Of a stretch of 64,000 nt of DNA, positions 42,704 through 52,957 are shown in pieces. The translations under genes and the position numbers were made by a program. The stretch is taken from assembly GCF_003864335.1 (NCBI RefSeq), contig NZ_BEXA01000002.1:310001-374000 (forward strand). Reading direction: 5' to 3'. The stretch's first letter is position 1; each line of letters starts with the position of its first letter. The notes beneath the pieces are model-generated. The model searched no databases and was not told the origin of the DNA. It saw only the letters and a program-made list of their open reading frames with translations. Origin of the DNA: Lentilactobacillus kosonis. Its GTDB lineage: Bacteria > Bacillota > Bacilli > Lactobacillales > Lactobacillaceae.

Positions 42704-42919
42704 TTATTGTTCGTTATATTCACTAAATGCTTTGTCGAAGATATCCATACTTGGTAAATAGCCCGCATTTTCTTCCAAATACTTAGAAATCTCGTCAAAA
42801 TCTTTTGACTGCTTAGGAAACGATTGATCATAAAAAGCATTATTCGCAAATTCTGCGACTTCATCGTTATTTCCTGGATGACGTTTAGTCATCAGAAATT
42901 CATAAAACGTTCTTCTCAT
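42704..42919 (-). CDS. yozE: YozE family SAM-like protein
   Basis: A 71-residue acidic protein matching the YozE/UPF0346 family (FYEFLMTKRHPGNNDEVAEFAN, then YLEENAGYLPSMDIFDKAF), which folds like a sterile-alpha-motif domain. Its function is unknown. It lies between ypmS and rbgA, 12 bases before the latter. Confidence 0.85.
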   Translation of the reverse strand: MRRTFYEFLMTKRHPGNNDEVAEFANNAFYDQSFPKQSKDFDEISKYLEENAGYLPSMDIFDKAFSEYNEQ

Positions 42920-42939
42920 GCGTTAACAGCCCCATTCCA

Positions 42940-43536
42940 TTACCTTGCTGGTAACAATATTTTAAATTTAAATTTTCCGGCACCGTTCATGTCAATTTTA
43001 GTTGCCTTAAAATTAAGTCCATCCTTCCCATTCAAGTTAGTAGTATTTAAATAAACCTGCTTACTTGCGGGGTTAATTGTAACCCAGTCTGGGAAATGGT
43101 AACTTTCCTTTACATATAGCAACACTAAGCTTAAAGGCAATGATTGTCTACCAATAGATAACTTGTTAGCATGCAATTCAATATCACCATTCTCAGTAAC
43201 CGCTGGCGAAAATTCTAATGCATAGGGAACATCAGCACCTAACAACTTAATTTTACCGTACACGATTCCGTTTTTACCTTGTAACTGGAATCGGTACTGA
43301 ACCTTATCAGATTGAGTTTTTTGCGCTTTGGTTAAGTAAACATCTGCAAGTTCATTAATCTGATTTTTATTTAGGGTTAAATCAATTCCCTGCTTACTTG
43401 AATAATGATTTGCAGGGGCCGGTTGTCCGTCCGCAAATATTAAACCAATTATCAAAATAATTCCTGCTAAAATTACACCAATCAACGTAAAAAAAGCAAT
43501 TTTATACGGTTTTCGTTGTGTCTTCGATCGTTTCAT
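42940..43536 (-). CDS. ypmS: YpmS family DUF2140 membrane-anchored protein
   Basis: A 198-residue protein with a basic N-terminus, one transmembrane helix (about 13-35) and an extracellular beta-rich domain (VQYRFQLQGKNGIVYGKIKLLG, SIGRQSLPLSLVLLYVK, FPDWVTINP). It matches YpmS/DUF2140; function unknown. It starts one base after the stop of the GDSL gene, so the ypmR-ypmS pair is transcribed together. Confidence 0.85.
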   Translation of the reverse strand: MKRSKTQRKPYKIAFFTLIGVILAGIILIIGLIFADGQPAPANHYSSKQGIDLTLNKNQINELADVYLTKAQKTQSDKVQYRFQLQGKNGIVYGKIKLLGADVPYALEFSPAVTENGDIELHANKLSIGRQSLPLSLVLLYVKESYHFPDWVTINPASKQVYLNTTNLNGKDGLNFKATKIDMNGAGKFKFKILLPAR

Positions 43537-43537
43537 C

Positions 43538-44431
43538 CTAGCTCCTTAATTCAGGCATCTGTTGTTTCATGGCCTGATATAATCTATTCGTCATAATTCG
43601 ATACCCTTGTTTATTAGGGTGGAAATGATCAATATTAGATATCAAATCATTCTTTGCTGATCCAGCGCCCCCAAATAATCCTAAGATATCAGTATTAGTT
43701 AAATTATTTGATAAACTAGGTTGCTTTGCGGCTTGTTTTTCCAATTGTTTATGCTGAGCCTTCGTCTGATATTGTCCATCCGATAACTCATTGCTAATGG
43801 GAATAAAAAATGTATTGGCTTGGCTGGCAACCATCTGCTTAGTTGTCCTGTTGGTATCACTCACAGCCTGGTTAATAAACTTAACTTGTGGCAAGTAAAC
43901 ATAAACCGGATTATAAATTCCATACACAAAAATATTAGCTTTAGGATTATACTGCCGGACATCTTTAATCAGTTGGCGAGCCCGCATTGAGTATGTGCGT
44001 TCAAATGAACTTAGTTGAGAATTCATCATACCATTATTATTAGCCGTCATATTTGCGCAAAATTGCATTAAATCATTCCCACCAAAAGTCATTACAATCG
44101 TGTTGGCTTGCTTAAGTTGTTTCTGCAATCGTTGACTTCCATTAACGCGACTATCGATCTGTTGGGTTGTCTCCCCTGCAATACCAAAATTAGCAACTGT
44201 GACCCTTGTTCTTGGGTAGTTAGACTTGATTTTTTGGCGAATCATGTACACATAACCGCCTCGATTGTCAGGGTCGCCGACACCTTGTGTAAGCGAATCT
44301 CCAACAGCTGTAATATTAATTGGAGTTGGCTTGGGCGTAGCCTTCTTAAAGTGATTATACCCTGACCAACCGCCTAAGCCGATAATAATAATCGTCAATA
44401 AGACAATAATTAAATTAAATTTCTTTTTCAT
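43538..44431 (-). CDS. ypmR: SGNH/GDSL lipase-esterase, YpmR-like
   Basis: A 297-residue secreted or membrane-anchored hydrolase. An N-terminal hydrophobic segment (7-24) is followed by the SGNH blocks: catalytic serine in TAVGDSLTQGVGD (about residue 45), oxyanion residues FGIAGETT and TFGGNDL, and the Asp-His pair in IDHFHPNKQGY. No lipobox is seen. The substrate is unknown. It leads the ypmR-ypmS pair. Confidence 0.9.
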   Translation of the reverse strand: MKKKFNLIIVLLTIIIIGLGGWSGYNHFKKATPKPTPINITAVGDSLTQGVGDPDNRGGYVYMIRQKIKSNYPRTRVTVANFGIAGETTQQIDSRVNGSQRLQKQLKQANTIVMTFGGNDLMQFCANMTANNNGMMNSQLSSFERTYSMRARQLIKDVRQYNPKANIFVYGIYNPVYVYLPQVKFINQAVSDTNRTTKQMVASQANTFFIPISNELSDGQYQTKAQHKQLEKQAAKQPSLSNNLTNTDILGLFGGAGSAKNDLISNIDHFHPNKQGYRIMTNRLYQAMKQQMPELRS

Positions 44432-44481
44432 GAATCTTCCTTAATTTTATAAAAAACTTTAACGTTGCCAATAACAAAACA

Positions 44482-44517
44482 AAGACTGGTACAAAACCTC
44501 CGTTTTGTATCAGTCTT
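44482..44517 (-). terminator. Terminator after the second DegV gene
   Basis: A 16-bp stem (AAGACTGGTACAAAAC with GTTTTGTATCAGTCTT, one mismatch) and a four-base loop, 12 bases past the DegV stop codon. The following T-run is imperfect. Confidence 0.65.
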
Positions 44518-44528
44518 CCAACCAATTT

Positions 44529-45374
44529 TTAGTAGTCTTCTAAATAAAACAAAGCAAAGGCCCCTTCACCAGCATGAGTTGTAATAACCGGTGATGTTAC
44601 TCGATAAAGAAATGGTACATCCGTAAAGGTTTGCTTTACCTTATCAGCGACTTCTGAAATAAATTCTGTTGAATTAACGTAAGAGATGTTGATGGCTTGA
44701 ATGGCGCCATTTTTCTTAATGTCATCAATTGCATTATTAAAGTATTTCTTCATTGATTTCATTCCTCGAACTTTAGAAACCACTTTTAAATCGCCATCAT
44801 AAACTGATAGAACAATTTTGATATTCAACAAGTTTGTAATAGCTCCCACGAATGGATGAAGACGACCACCCTTAACGATATTGTCGAGGTTCATTACGCC
44901 CATGTACATCTTAGTATGAATTCGAACTTTTTCTAATTCAACTAAGATTTCATCAACTGTGTTACCAGCCTTAGCCATCTCGCCAGCCCTAACGACTTGA
45001 AAGCCAAGGCCTCTATCAGTATTGCCACTATCCAATACGGTTACTTCAGAAGTTGACAATGTCGCAGCTTGTCTGGCAGCGTTAACAGTTCCGCTTAAGC
45101 CTTCCATCATGTTGATACATAACACTTGGCTACCATCCTTGCCTAAATCGTTAAAAGCATCGACAAATCTTCCAACAGGTGGCTGACTAGTTTTAGGTAA
45201 ATTATCAGCCGTAATCATTTGTTTAACGAACTCTTCTCTAGTGATTGTTTCACCATCAACGTAGACGGTTTCATCAATCATAACTGTTAGCGGAATCACC
45301 GTGATCCCAAAATCTTTAATTTCTTCTTCGCTCAATTGTGCAGATGAATCTGTAACAATTTTAACGTTTGCCAT
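44529..45374 (-). CDS. DegV family fatty-acid-binding protein (second)
   Basis: A 281-residue DegV protein, paralogous to the one at 2986-3858 but clearly diverged. It begins VKIVTDSSAQLSEEEI, with SQPPVGRFVDAF near 60, a SGTVNAARQAA lipid-site segment and KGGRLHPFVGAITNLL near 165. The start is set at ATG 45374, since longer frames run into folA and the family begins at ANVKIVTDS. It lies downstream of folA and is probably the last gene of the cca-ABCF-thyA-folA-degV run. Confidence 0.9.
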   Translation of the reverse strand: MANVKIVTDSSAQLSEEEIKDFGITVIPLTVMIDETVYVDGETITREEFVKQMITADNLPKTSQPPVGRFVDAFNDLGKDGSQVLCINMMEGLSGTVNAARQAATLSTSEVTVLDSGNTDRGLGFQVVRAGEMAKAGNTVDEILVELEKVRIHTKMYMGVMNLDNIVKGGRLHPFVGAITNLLNIKIVLSVYDGDLKVVSKVRGMKSMKKYFNNAIDDIKKNGAIQAINISYVNSTEFISEVADKVKQTFTDVPFLYRVTSPVITTHAGEGAFALFYLEDY

Positions 45375-45460
45375 ATTAGCCACTCGTTTCTTTTTAAAAA
45401 TATAAATCCTAATTGTTATTATAGCAAAAAACCACCGATGACGCATGGCGATTACTTAAC

Positions 45461-45948
45461 TTACTTGACTCTTGAATAAATTTGAAAGGTATGGGGATAC
45501 TTATTTTTTCATCAACAATACCTGTGGTTTCAGAAACTAATTCAAATTGAGAATAGTCAACATCAGCCATCACCGTATCGCCTGAAAATTCAGCCTCAAT
45601 TTTAGTTCGATAAAGCATGTCTACTTGATTTATCAGTTGAGCAAATATATTTGCACCACCAAGCACAAAATAATTTTTTTCAGGATTAGCCGTCACGAGT
45701 GATAAAAAGCTCTCAATGTCTGGCAGAACAGTCACGCCATCTGGAAAATCATTATGTGATGAAATGACGTAATTATCCCTTCCAGGTAAAGGTCGATTAA
45801 AACTCTTAAAAGTTTTTGTACCCGATACCACCGGATGATTCATGGTAGTTTGCTTAAAAAATTTCATATCATCAGGTAAGTGCCAAGGCAACTTACCCTG
45901 ATTACCAATAATACCATGACTGTCTTCCGCCCAAATGAATGATATCAT
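45461..45948 (-). CDS. folA: Dihydrofolate reductase (one frameshift)
   Basis: NADPH-dependent reductase regenerating THF after thymidylate synthesis. ISFIWAEDSHGIIGNQGKLPWHLPDDM and the VSGTKTFKSF and YFVLGGANIF motifs are standard. The uncorrected frame carries a spurious tail. Adding one A to the run at 45504-45509 gives the ending VDEKNKYPHTFQIYSRVK, which is characteristic of DHFR, and a length of 162. It follows thyA by 14 bases, the usual coupling of the two enzymes. Confidence 0.95.
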
Positions 45949-45962
45949 TTTAATCTTCCCTT

Positions 45963-46913
45963 CTAGACAGCAACAGGGGCCTTAATTGCTGGATATGGAT
46001 CATAATTTTCAACTTTAATATCTTTCATTTCAAAATCATCAATATTAATTTTATCTGGATTTAACCATAACTGAGGTGCTTGTCTTGGCGTCCGAGTTAG
46101 TAATTCTTTAGCCTGTTTAATGTGGTTAGAGTAAATATGTGCATCCCCTAATGTATGGACAAATTCACCTGGTTCCAAACCAGTTTCTTTAGCAATCAAC
46201 ATTGTTAATAAAGCATAACTGGCAATATTAAATGGTACGCCAAGAAAAATGTCGCCTGAGCGTTGGTATAACTGGCAACTTAATTTTCCATCAGCTACAT
46301 AGAATTGAAACATTGTATGGCATGGTGGCAACGCCATTGATGGAACATCCTCAGGATTCCAGGCGGACACAATTAATCTTCTAGAATCTGGATGAGTTTT
46401 AATCATATCAATTACATTTTGTATTTGATCAATAGTATCGCCGGTAGATGTCTGCCATGCTCGCCACTGACTTCCATATATTAGACCCAAATCACCATAT
46501 TTTTTTGCAAATTCATCATCATTAACAATCTGATCACAGAACTTATTCTTTTCAACTTGGTACGCTTCATTAAATTCAGTATCTTTTAACGCCCGATGAG
46601 CAAAATCAGTCATATCGGGACCATTATAGTCTTCAGAGGCAACATACTTTTCAAAAGCCCATTCGTCCCAAATGTGATTCTTATGGTTTAACAAATACTG
46701 GATGTTAGTATCACCCTTTAAAAACCACAATAGCTCACTTTTAATTAATCCAAATGGAACCTTCTTAGTAGTTAACAGTGGAAAGCCCTTCGCGAGATCA
46801 AACCGCATTTGATAACCAAAAGTACTGAGAGTTCCGGTATTGGTTCGATCGGTTTTCTTATTACCGTTTTCTAACACATAGCGAACTAAGTCTAAATAAG
46901 CATCTTCAAGCAT
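45963..46913 (-). CDS. thyA: Thymidylate synthase ThyA
   Basis: Makes dTMP from dUMP using methylene-THF. The 316-residue protein has the dUMP-site [11 protein letters not shown] with the long insert typical of lactobacillar enzymes, the nucleophile cysteine in [32 protein letters not shown], and the C-terminal [10 protein letters not shown]. The start is ATG 46913, ten codons inside the longest frame, with GGAGGC just upstream. Confidence 0.95.
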   Translation of the reverse strand: MLEDAYLDLVRYVLENGNKKTDRTNTGTLSTFGYQMRFDLAKGFPLLTTKKVPFGLIKSELLWFLKGDTNIQYLLNHKNHIWDEWAFEKYVASEDYNGPDMTDFAHRALKDTEFNEAYQVEKNKFCDQIVNDDEFAKKYGDLGLIYGSQWRAWQTSTGDTIDQIQNVIDMIKTHPDSRRLIVSAWNPEDVPSMALPPCHTMFQFYVADGKLSCQLYQRSGDIFLGVPFNIASYALLTMLIAKETGLEPGEFVHTLGDAHIYSNHIKQAKELLTRTPRQAPQLWLNPDKINIDDFEMKDIKVENYDPYPAIKAPVAV

Positions 46914-46932
46914 AAAACAGCCTCCAATAATA

Positions 46933-48832
46933 TTAGTTATCAAATTGAGAAAGATATTCCCAACGTTCCATCTTGTCGTTTATTTTAACATCAAGTTCAT
47001 CATTTTGTTTCTGAAGATCTGATAATTTTCCATAATCACTACCATCAACTGTATTCATCGCTTCTTGGATGTTTGCTTTTTTGGTTTTCCAGCTTATCAA
47101 TATCGCCTTCGATGGTGGCATACTCTTTTTTCTCCATGTAAGTCAACTTAGTTTTTAGCCTTAGGTTTGGCAGATTCTTGTGGAGCATTATCATTTCGTT
47201 TTGTCTTAATACGTTTCTTGTCAGCAACCCGGGTCTGAGCTAATGACGCCAAGTATTCACTAAATTGGCCCCGGTGTTCGGACACCTTACCGTCACCTTC
47301 AAATATCAATAAGCGATCAGCAACCTTATCCAAAAAGTAGCGATCATGAGAAACCGTAATCACGGTTCCTTGAAAATGGTTAACGTAATTTTCCAAGACC
47401 GTTAACGTTGAAATATCCAGATCATTTGATGGTTCATCTAATAATAAGACATTTGGTTGTTCCATTAGTAGTTTAAGTAAATATAACCGGCGCTTTTCCC
47501 CACCTGAAAGTTTCCGAATTAATGTACCATGCATAAATTTAGGAAATAAAAATTCTTCAAGTAGTTCGGCAACACTAATTTTTTCACCATTGTTATTCGT
47601 TACTTGTTGCCCAATATCACTAAGATATGAAATGACTCGTTTATCTTCATCAATTGGTTCAGTAATCTGACGATAGTATGCCAACTTAACCGTTTCACCA
47701 ATTTTAATAATCCCTGAATCTAACGGAATATCACCAGCGATGGCATTGAGGAGCGAAGTCTTTCCTGCACCGTTTTCTCCAGAAATACCAATCCGTTCAT
47801 TTCCTTGGATTAAAATACTAAAATCTTTTAAAATCGGCTTGTTATCAATTGTTAAATTAGCATCTTTAATGTTGATAACTTCTTTTCCAAGACGTGATTG
47901 ACCTAAGGAGACGGTCACATCCTCATCAACTTGAAGATTACCCACATTTTCCTTAAGCTCATTAAAACGGTTAATCCGGGCTTGTTGCTTAGTTGAACGA
48001 GCTTTTGCGCCAGCCTTCATCCATGCTAATTCTGATTTATATAACTGTTGCGCTTTATGCTCAGCATCCATTTCAGTTTGAACCCGAGTTGCTTTTTGCT
48101 CAACATAGTCTTGATAGTTACCAGTATATTCATAAAGCTTTCCAAATGATAATTCAAAAATCTTAGTTGCCACTTGATCAAGAAAATACCGATCATGAGT
48201 TACTAACATGATGGCGCCCTTATAACCAGATAAATATTTTTCAAGCCAATCAATTGAATCAAAATCCAAGTGATTAGTGGGCTCATCTAACAGTAGCAAA
48301 TCAGGTGATTCTACTAGTACCTGAGCAAGTGCTACTCGCCGTTTTTGGCCTCCAGATAATTCACCAACTTTTTTATCATAATCATTAATTTTTAATTGCG
48401 TTAAGATCGTCTTAACATCGCTTTGCACATTCCAAGCATCGTCCTCATTCATTCTAGCTTCGGCTTTTTCATAACGGTTAATTGCAGATTCATCGTCAGG
48501 ATGAGCTGAGTACTCATTAACTGCCTGTTCATAGTTCTTAATTGTTTGGTAAATTTTTTGAGATCCACTGAAGACGGCATCCATAATTGATAATTGGTCA
48601 TCTAAATCTGGATTTTGGGTTAGATAAGCAATTGAATATGATTTGAAGTGATAATATCGCCAACAGAATCATTGTCACGCCCTGAGATTGCGTTTAAAAG
48701 TGACGTTTTACCAGTACCGTTGGTCCCAATTAATCCAATTCGATCGTGTTCATTAATAATAAAACCCAAATTATCAAATAGGGTTTTCTCTCCATACGTT
48801 TTAGTTAAATTTTCGACCCGCATTGTTTCCAT
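46933..48832 (-). CDS. ABC-F family ATPase, Uup/YfmR type (three frameshifts)
   Basis: A ribosome-associated ABC-F protein with two ATPase domains and no membrane domain. Walker A motifs are [11 protein letters not shown] (about residue 37) and [11 protein letters not shown]; signatures are [13 protein letters not shown] and [13 protein letters not shown]; Walker B motifs end in [11 protein letters not shown] and [11 protein letters not shown]. The C-terminal coiled coil ([22 protein letters not shown]) marks the Uup/YfmR branch. One missing base (48642-48644) and two extra bases (47152-47156, 47077-47082) break it. Repaired length is 632. The frame order fits exactly. Antibiotic resistance is not implied. 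Confidence 0.92.
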
Positions 48833-50059
48833 TTAGTTGCTTCCTTCATTCTTAATTGATTTAGCAGCCATTAATAATTCGTCATAGTTATTAGTTAGTT
48901 CATTATTAATGACTAAAGTTTCTAAACGGTTCAAGACCTGTCCAAGTTGCGGACCTGGCGTCAAAATCTCATCAGCAATCAGCTCTTTAGCAGAAATTGC
49001 TAAGTCCCGCTTAGTTTTAATTTGTAAATGATCATATTCAATAGTTAATTCACCTGGCTGAATTGCCAAATCAAATATTTGAGATAAATGATCTGCAGCA
49101 ACCACAGCAATCTTGCCAGCTGCATATAGTTCAATATTACCAACCTGATTATTTTGAACCTGGTTTAATAAAAATGTGGTTTTAACCACTTCATCTGTTA
49201 ACTGGTTTGAGCTTTTCCAATTTCGCATAAACTTAGTAGTTGATGGTTTATTGTATTTAAAGCCAAAAGCAAACAAGGACCAAATTTTAATTTCATCCAT
49301 TTTTTGAAGATTTAGCTCACTTAGATGCTTCAGAATGACTTGTTGTCCTTTAAAGCCTGGTACATGCTCAGATAGTTGAGTTTCAATCATCTTTGTAAGT
49401 CCCAAATTCGGCCGTGTTCCCTTCATCATTTTAACGAATTCTTCATGAATCCGTTCAATTGCGATTTTTTCTAATAAGTGTGAGTGTCGATAAATTGCGC
49501 CCTCAGTTTCACTTTCAATATCAAAATCTAGTTGACTTGAGAATCTAATTGCCCTCATCATGCGCAAAGCGTCTTCATTAAATCGTTCGTCAGCGATTCC
49601 TACCGCCCGGATAAGGTGATTTTTCATGTCATCCAAACCAGAAAACAGGTCGGTAATTGTTCCATCTTCGCTCAAAGCTAGCGCGTTAATAGTAAAATCG
49701 CGGCGTTTCAAGTCTTCCTCTAACGACCTGACAAAAGTAACCTCATCAGGTCGACGGTAATCTTGATAGGTAGATTCCGTTCTAAAGGTAGTTACTTCAT
49801 AACCATTACCATGATCGAGAACCATTACTGTTCCATGCTGAATTCCTGTATCTACCGTCCGATTAAAAATCTGTTTGACTTCTTCAGGATAGGCACTCGT
49901 TGCAATGTCAACATCGTGGATTTCTCGGCCTAGGATGGTATCTCTGACTGACCCACCAACAAAATAAGCCTCAAATCCGGCCTTTTCAATTTTTCTAAGA
50001 ATTGGTAATGCTTCTTCAAATTCAATTGGAAATTTATTTATCTTCAAAATAATCGCCAT
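48833..50059 (-). CDS. cca: CCA-adding tRNA nucleotidyltransferase
   Basis: Class II nucleotidyltransferase adding or repairing the 3'-CCA of tRNAs. The 408-residue protein has the catalytic AYFVGGSVRDTILGREIHDVDIATSA, the second motif KRRDFTINALALS, and the nucleotide-specificity segment ERIHEEFVKM. The stop codon abuts the ABC-F start, so the two are cotranscribed. It is divergent from yitT. Confidence 0.94.
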   Translation of the reverse strand: MAIILKINKFPIEFEEALPILRKIEKAGFEAYFVGGSVRDTILGREIHDVDIATSAYPEEVKQIFNRTVDTGIQHGTVMVLDHGNGYEVTTFRTESTYQDYRRPDEVTFVRSLEEDLKRRDFTINALALSEDGTITDLFSGLDDMKNHLIRAVGIADERFNEDALRMMRAIRFSSQLDFDIESETEGAIYRHSHLLEKIAIERIHEEFVKMMKGTRPNLGLTKMIETQLSEHVPGFKGQQVILKHLSELNLQKMDEIKIWSLFAFGFKYNKPSTTKFMRNWKSSNQLTDEVVKTTFLLNQVQNNQVGNIELYAAGKIAVVAADHLSQIFDLAIQPGELTIEYDHLQIKTKRDLAISAKELIADEILTPGPQLGQVLNRLETLVINNELTNNYDELLMAAKSIKNEGSN

Positions 50060-50180
50060 CCGTACATTAATTTACTCACTAAACAATACTAACAGAATGC
50101 GCTATGATAAAAAAGATAGACAACCACATCTTTCTGCTGTTAATATAAAACGGTTAATCGAAAATTCAAGGGGGTTTATA

Positions 50181-51077
50181 ATGAGCAAAGTTAAAAACAT
50201 CTTCCAATCCCGCGTTTCAATAGTTGACTTATTAGTTATTGCATTAGGAACTGCGTTATATTCTTTTGGGATCATCTACTTTAACATCGCTAACAGATTA
50301 GCTGATGGTGGTGTGACTGGTATTACACTGATTTTAAAGGCATTATTTAATTTCAATCCAGCCTACTCAACAATTATTGTCAATATTCCGCTATTTTTAA
50401 TCGGCATGAAGTTTCTGGGAAAGCGTGATATGTTCTACACCCTATATGGCATATTAGCTTTGTCATTCTTCTTATGGATTTGGCAAAGAATTCCTATTCA
50501 CATTAATTTACAACATGATTTATTACTAGCTTCACTGGGTGCTGGATTATTCGGCGGTTTTGGTTCTGGACTAGTTTATCGGTTTGGTGGGACGACCGGT
50601 GGAATTGATATTATCGCGAGATTATTTGAGCGATTCCGTGGCATTCAAATGGGGCAATCATTATTAGTAATTGATGTGTTAGTCCTGTTATCATCATTAA
50701 TTTACTTAGATATCCGCCAAATGGCCTACACCTTAATTTATATTTACATCTTCTCACAAATCGTTAACTTCACTCAACAAGGTGCTTACACTGCTCGAGG
50801 AATCATCATTATCAGTAATCACTCTGAAGATATTGCTGCCGCCTTGATGGATGAGCTTTCACGTGGAGTGACATATTTAAATGCTGAAGGTGGCTATTCT
50901 CGGGTTGAAAAACAAGTTATTTATACCGTTGTTTCTCCAAGCGAATTACACAGTCTGAAACAAATTATTGAAACGATTGATAAGCAAGCATTTATTTCGA
51001 TCATCAATGTGCATGAGGCAATTGGTGAAGGGTTCACTTATAAACGACCTAAGAAATTTAACTTGTTTAGTAAATAA
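50181..51077 (+). CDS. YitT family membrane protein
   Basis: A 298-residue protein with five hydrophobic segments (DUF161) and a soluble C-terminal DUF2179 domain (VIYTVVSPSELHSLKQIIETID). The first transmembrane repeat with NRLADGGVTGITLIL and FRFGGTTGGIDIIARL are typical. Function is unknown, perhaps transport. The start is ATG 50181, preceded by AAGGGGG; the in-frame ATG at 50097 lies before any ribosome binding site. Confidence 0.88.
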   Translation: MSKVKNIFQSRVSIVDLLVIALGTALYSFGIIYFNIANRLADGGVTGITLILKALFNFNPAYSTIIVNIPLFLIGMKFLGKRDMFYTLYGILALSFFLWIWQRIPIHINLQHDLLLASLGAGLFGGFGSGLVYRFGGTTGGIDIIARLFERFRGIQMGQSLLVIDVLVLLSSLIYLDIRQMAYTLIYIYIFSQIVNFTQQGAYTARGIIIISNHSEDIAAALMDELSRGVTYLNAEGGYSRVEKQVIYTVVSPSELHSLKQIIETIDKQAFISIINVHEAIGEGFTYKRPKKFNLFSK

Positions 51078-51090
51078 ATTAATATAAGTA

Positions 51091-51139
51091 AAAAAGTGGT
51101 AATTAAACTTTAAATGTAAAAGTTTAATTACCACTTTTT
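51091..51139. terminator. Bidirectional terminator between yitT and the TPR gene
   Basis: A perfect 20-bp stem with arms starting AAAAAGTGGTAATTAAACTT and a nine-base loop, between convergent genes. Confidence 0.9.
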
Positions 51140-51152
51140 GTATCTAATAAAT

Positions 51153-52414
51153 TTAGTAATCAAGCTCTTCATCAAGCATTGATTGCATTTCAAAGTCCTC
51201 TGGATCAACTTTCAAATACTGCTTTAGCAACTCGATTTCTTTTTCCCGATTGCCACTTTCACGATAGAAGAAAATGGCATCTTTCAAAATTTGGTATCCG
51301 TATCCAACTCCCTTTCTGCAATTTGAAAGTTAGTAGTGGCTCCTTTGATATCATCCTTATGATTGAGGGATATTGCCAAATTATACGACAGATGTGCATC
51401 AAACATTTCTTGATCAGCCACTGGTTTCAATAATTCAATATTTTCGTCGTCCTTATCATTATCAACATACCAATCTGATAAACGACTTAAAATTGAAAGA
51501 TCATCTGGAGCAGTTTCGTGAGCCTTAGTCAAATACTCCCCAACTAACTCCATCTGACCAGCCTGTTTAGCAATTTCACTGGCTTTGACCCATAGCTGCT
51601 CATTGTATTGATCATTAGCTAACCCCTCTTGAACCGTTATTAGGGCCTTGTCGACCTGGTTTTGTTCAATGTATGCATCGGCCAAGTACGGATACAGTGA
51701 GCTGTATTGTGGTTCATCCTCTCGAATCTCTTCAAACACGTCAATGGCCTTTTGATATTCATTTAAACTAAAGTAAGTGAAACCTAATTCAAATTTAACA
51801 TCTGAGTTCATATTAATAGTTTTAATCTGTTCTAGATACCCAATAGCTTGTTCGAATTTACCAGTTTGAGCATAAGCGACTCCCAACCGTTCAACTAAGT
51901 TAATTGCTGACATTTCTGTAACTCCTGATTTGATTAAATCAAGGTAATACCTGATGGCTTTCTGAAATTGCCGGGTTGCGAAGTAAAATTCGGCCAAGGC
52001 CAACCAAATTGCCGGCTCTTCAGGAGCCAACATTTGCGCTTCTAGGAGCTTTTGTTCACTAGTCTCAATAAGTCCCTGGGTCTGGTATAAATCGGCTGAT
52101 ACCATCAAAGAACTAACATATTCGTCGGATTCTGGACTAACAAATGATAGATATTCCAGTGCTTTATCGTCGTCATCTGAATCAATGGCAAGTTCAGCTA
52201 GGTTTACCTTAAGCGTATCATCATCAGGATATTTTTTTAGTAGTTGCTCGTAAATTTCTTTTGAATGGTCTGAAAATCCGTATGAGTACAGTTCTTCAGC
52301 TAATGAAAATAAATATTCATCAGTATCGTTTTTTAAGGCTAATTTATAATTCTTTTCAAAATCATCTAATTGACCCTTCTCTAAAAAATCAAGGGCAGTT
52401 TGTGAATAGTTCAT
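51153..52414 (-). CDS. Tetratricopeptide repeat protein (one frameshift)
   Basis: An acidic helical protein built of about ten TPR units (for example residues 136-170, 204-238, 239-272), with the TPR pattern A-F-Y repeated. It may be a scaffold; function is unknown. A base is missing in the run at 51286-51289; restoring it extends the protein with LKDAIFFYRESGNREKEIELLK to a stop at 51155-51153 (420 residues). It lies 64 bases downstream of hup, after hup's terminator. Confidence 0.85.
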
Positions 52415-52429
52415 AATGGCCTCCTTAAA

Positions 52430-52465
52430 ATAAAAAAAGCCAGTTCGACAATTGTCGATCTGACT
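52430..52465 (-). terminator. hup terminator
   Basis: A near-palindromic stem CAG-TCGACAATTGTCGA-CTG (one internal mismatch) is followed by seven Ts on the minus strand, 14 bases after the hup stop. Confidence 0.8.
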
Positions 52466-52478
52466 TACCAGATGAACA

Positions 52479-52754
52479 CTATTTTACAGCATCCTTAAGC
52501 GCTTTACCAGGTTTGAATGCTGGTACTTTGCTTGCTGGAATTTGGATCTCTTGACCTGTTTGAGGGTTACGTCCTTTACGGGCAGCACGTTCACGTACTT
52601 CAAAGTTACCGAAACCGATCAATTGAACCTTATCACCTTTTGCTAAGCTAGCTTGAATAGAATCAAAAACTGCATCTACAGCTGCTGTAGCATCTTTCTT
52701 AGTTAAACCAGTTGCAGTTGCAACTGAGCTTACTAGTTCTGCTTTGTTTGCCAT
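52479..52754 (-). CDS. hup: DNA-binding protein HU
   Basis: A 91-residue HU protein that bends and compacts [25 protein letters not shown], the dimer core [25 protein letters not shown] with the DNA-arm and the ending [12 protein letters not shown] are canonical. The start is ATG 52754; an upstream in-frame GTG overlaps the GGGAGGTG ribosome binding site and is rejected. It has its own promoter and terminator and strong codon bias, as expected of an abundant protein. Confidence 0.96.
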   Translation of the reverse strand: MANKAELVSSVATATGLTKKDATAAVDAVFDSIQASLAKGDKVQLIGFGNFEVRERAARKGRNPQTGQEIQIPASKVPAFKPGKALKDAVK

Positions 52755-52863
52755 AAGTGTATTCACCTCCCTCGAAGATAGGTATGTAAAACATCACAAA
52801 CTGGATTCATTAAAGAATCAGGATTGCTAAAACGACGCTGTTTCCAACATCATTTCTTTTTCA

Positions 52864-52892
52864 AAGATAGCATAAGAATACCGTCATTGCAA
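52864..52892 (-). promoter_or_regulatory. Promoter of hup
   Basis: On the minus strand TTGCAA (52892-52887) and TATCTT (52869-52864) are separated by 17 bases, a good SigA spacing. The start codon is about 110 bases downstream. Confidence 0.55.
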
Positions 52893-52957
52893 TGTTTTAC
52901 GCTAAAATTATCTTAAAATAATCATTTTAAGTCAAATCCACCTTCGAAAGCCGAAAA

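Noticed and set aside
46933-48832. Antibiotic-resistance ABC-F protein
   Set aside because: The C-terminal coiled coil and gene context match the housekeeping Uup/YfmR branch; resistance-type ABC-F proteins differ in the interdomain linker, which could not be scored here.
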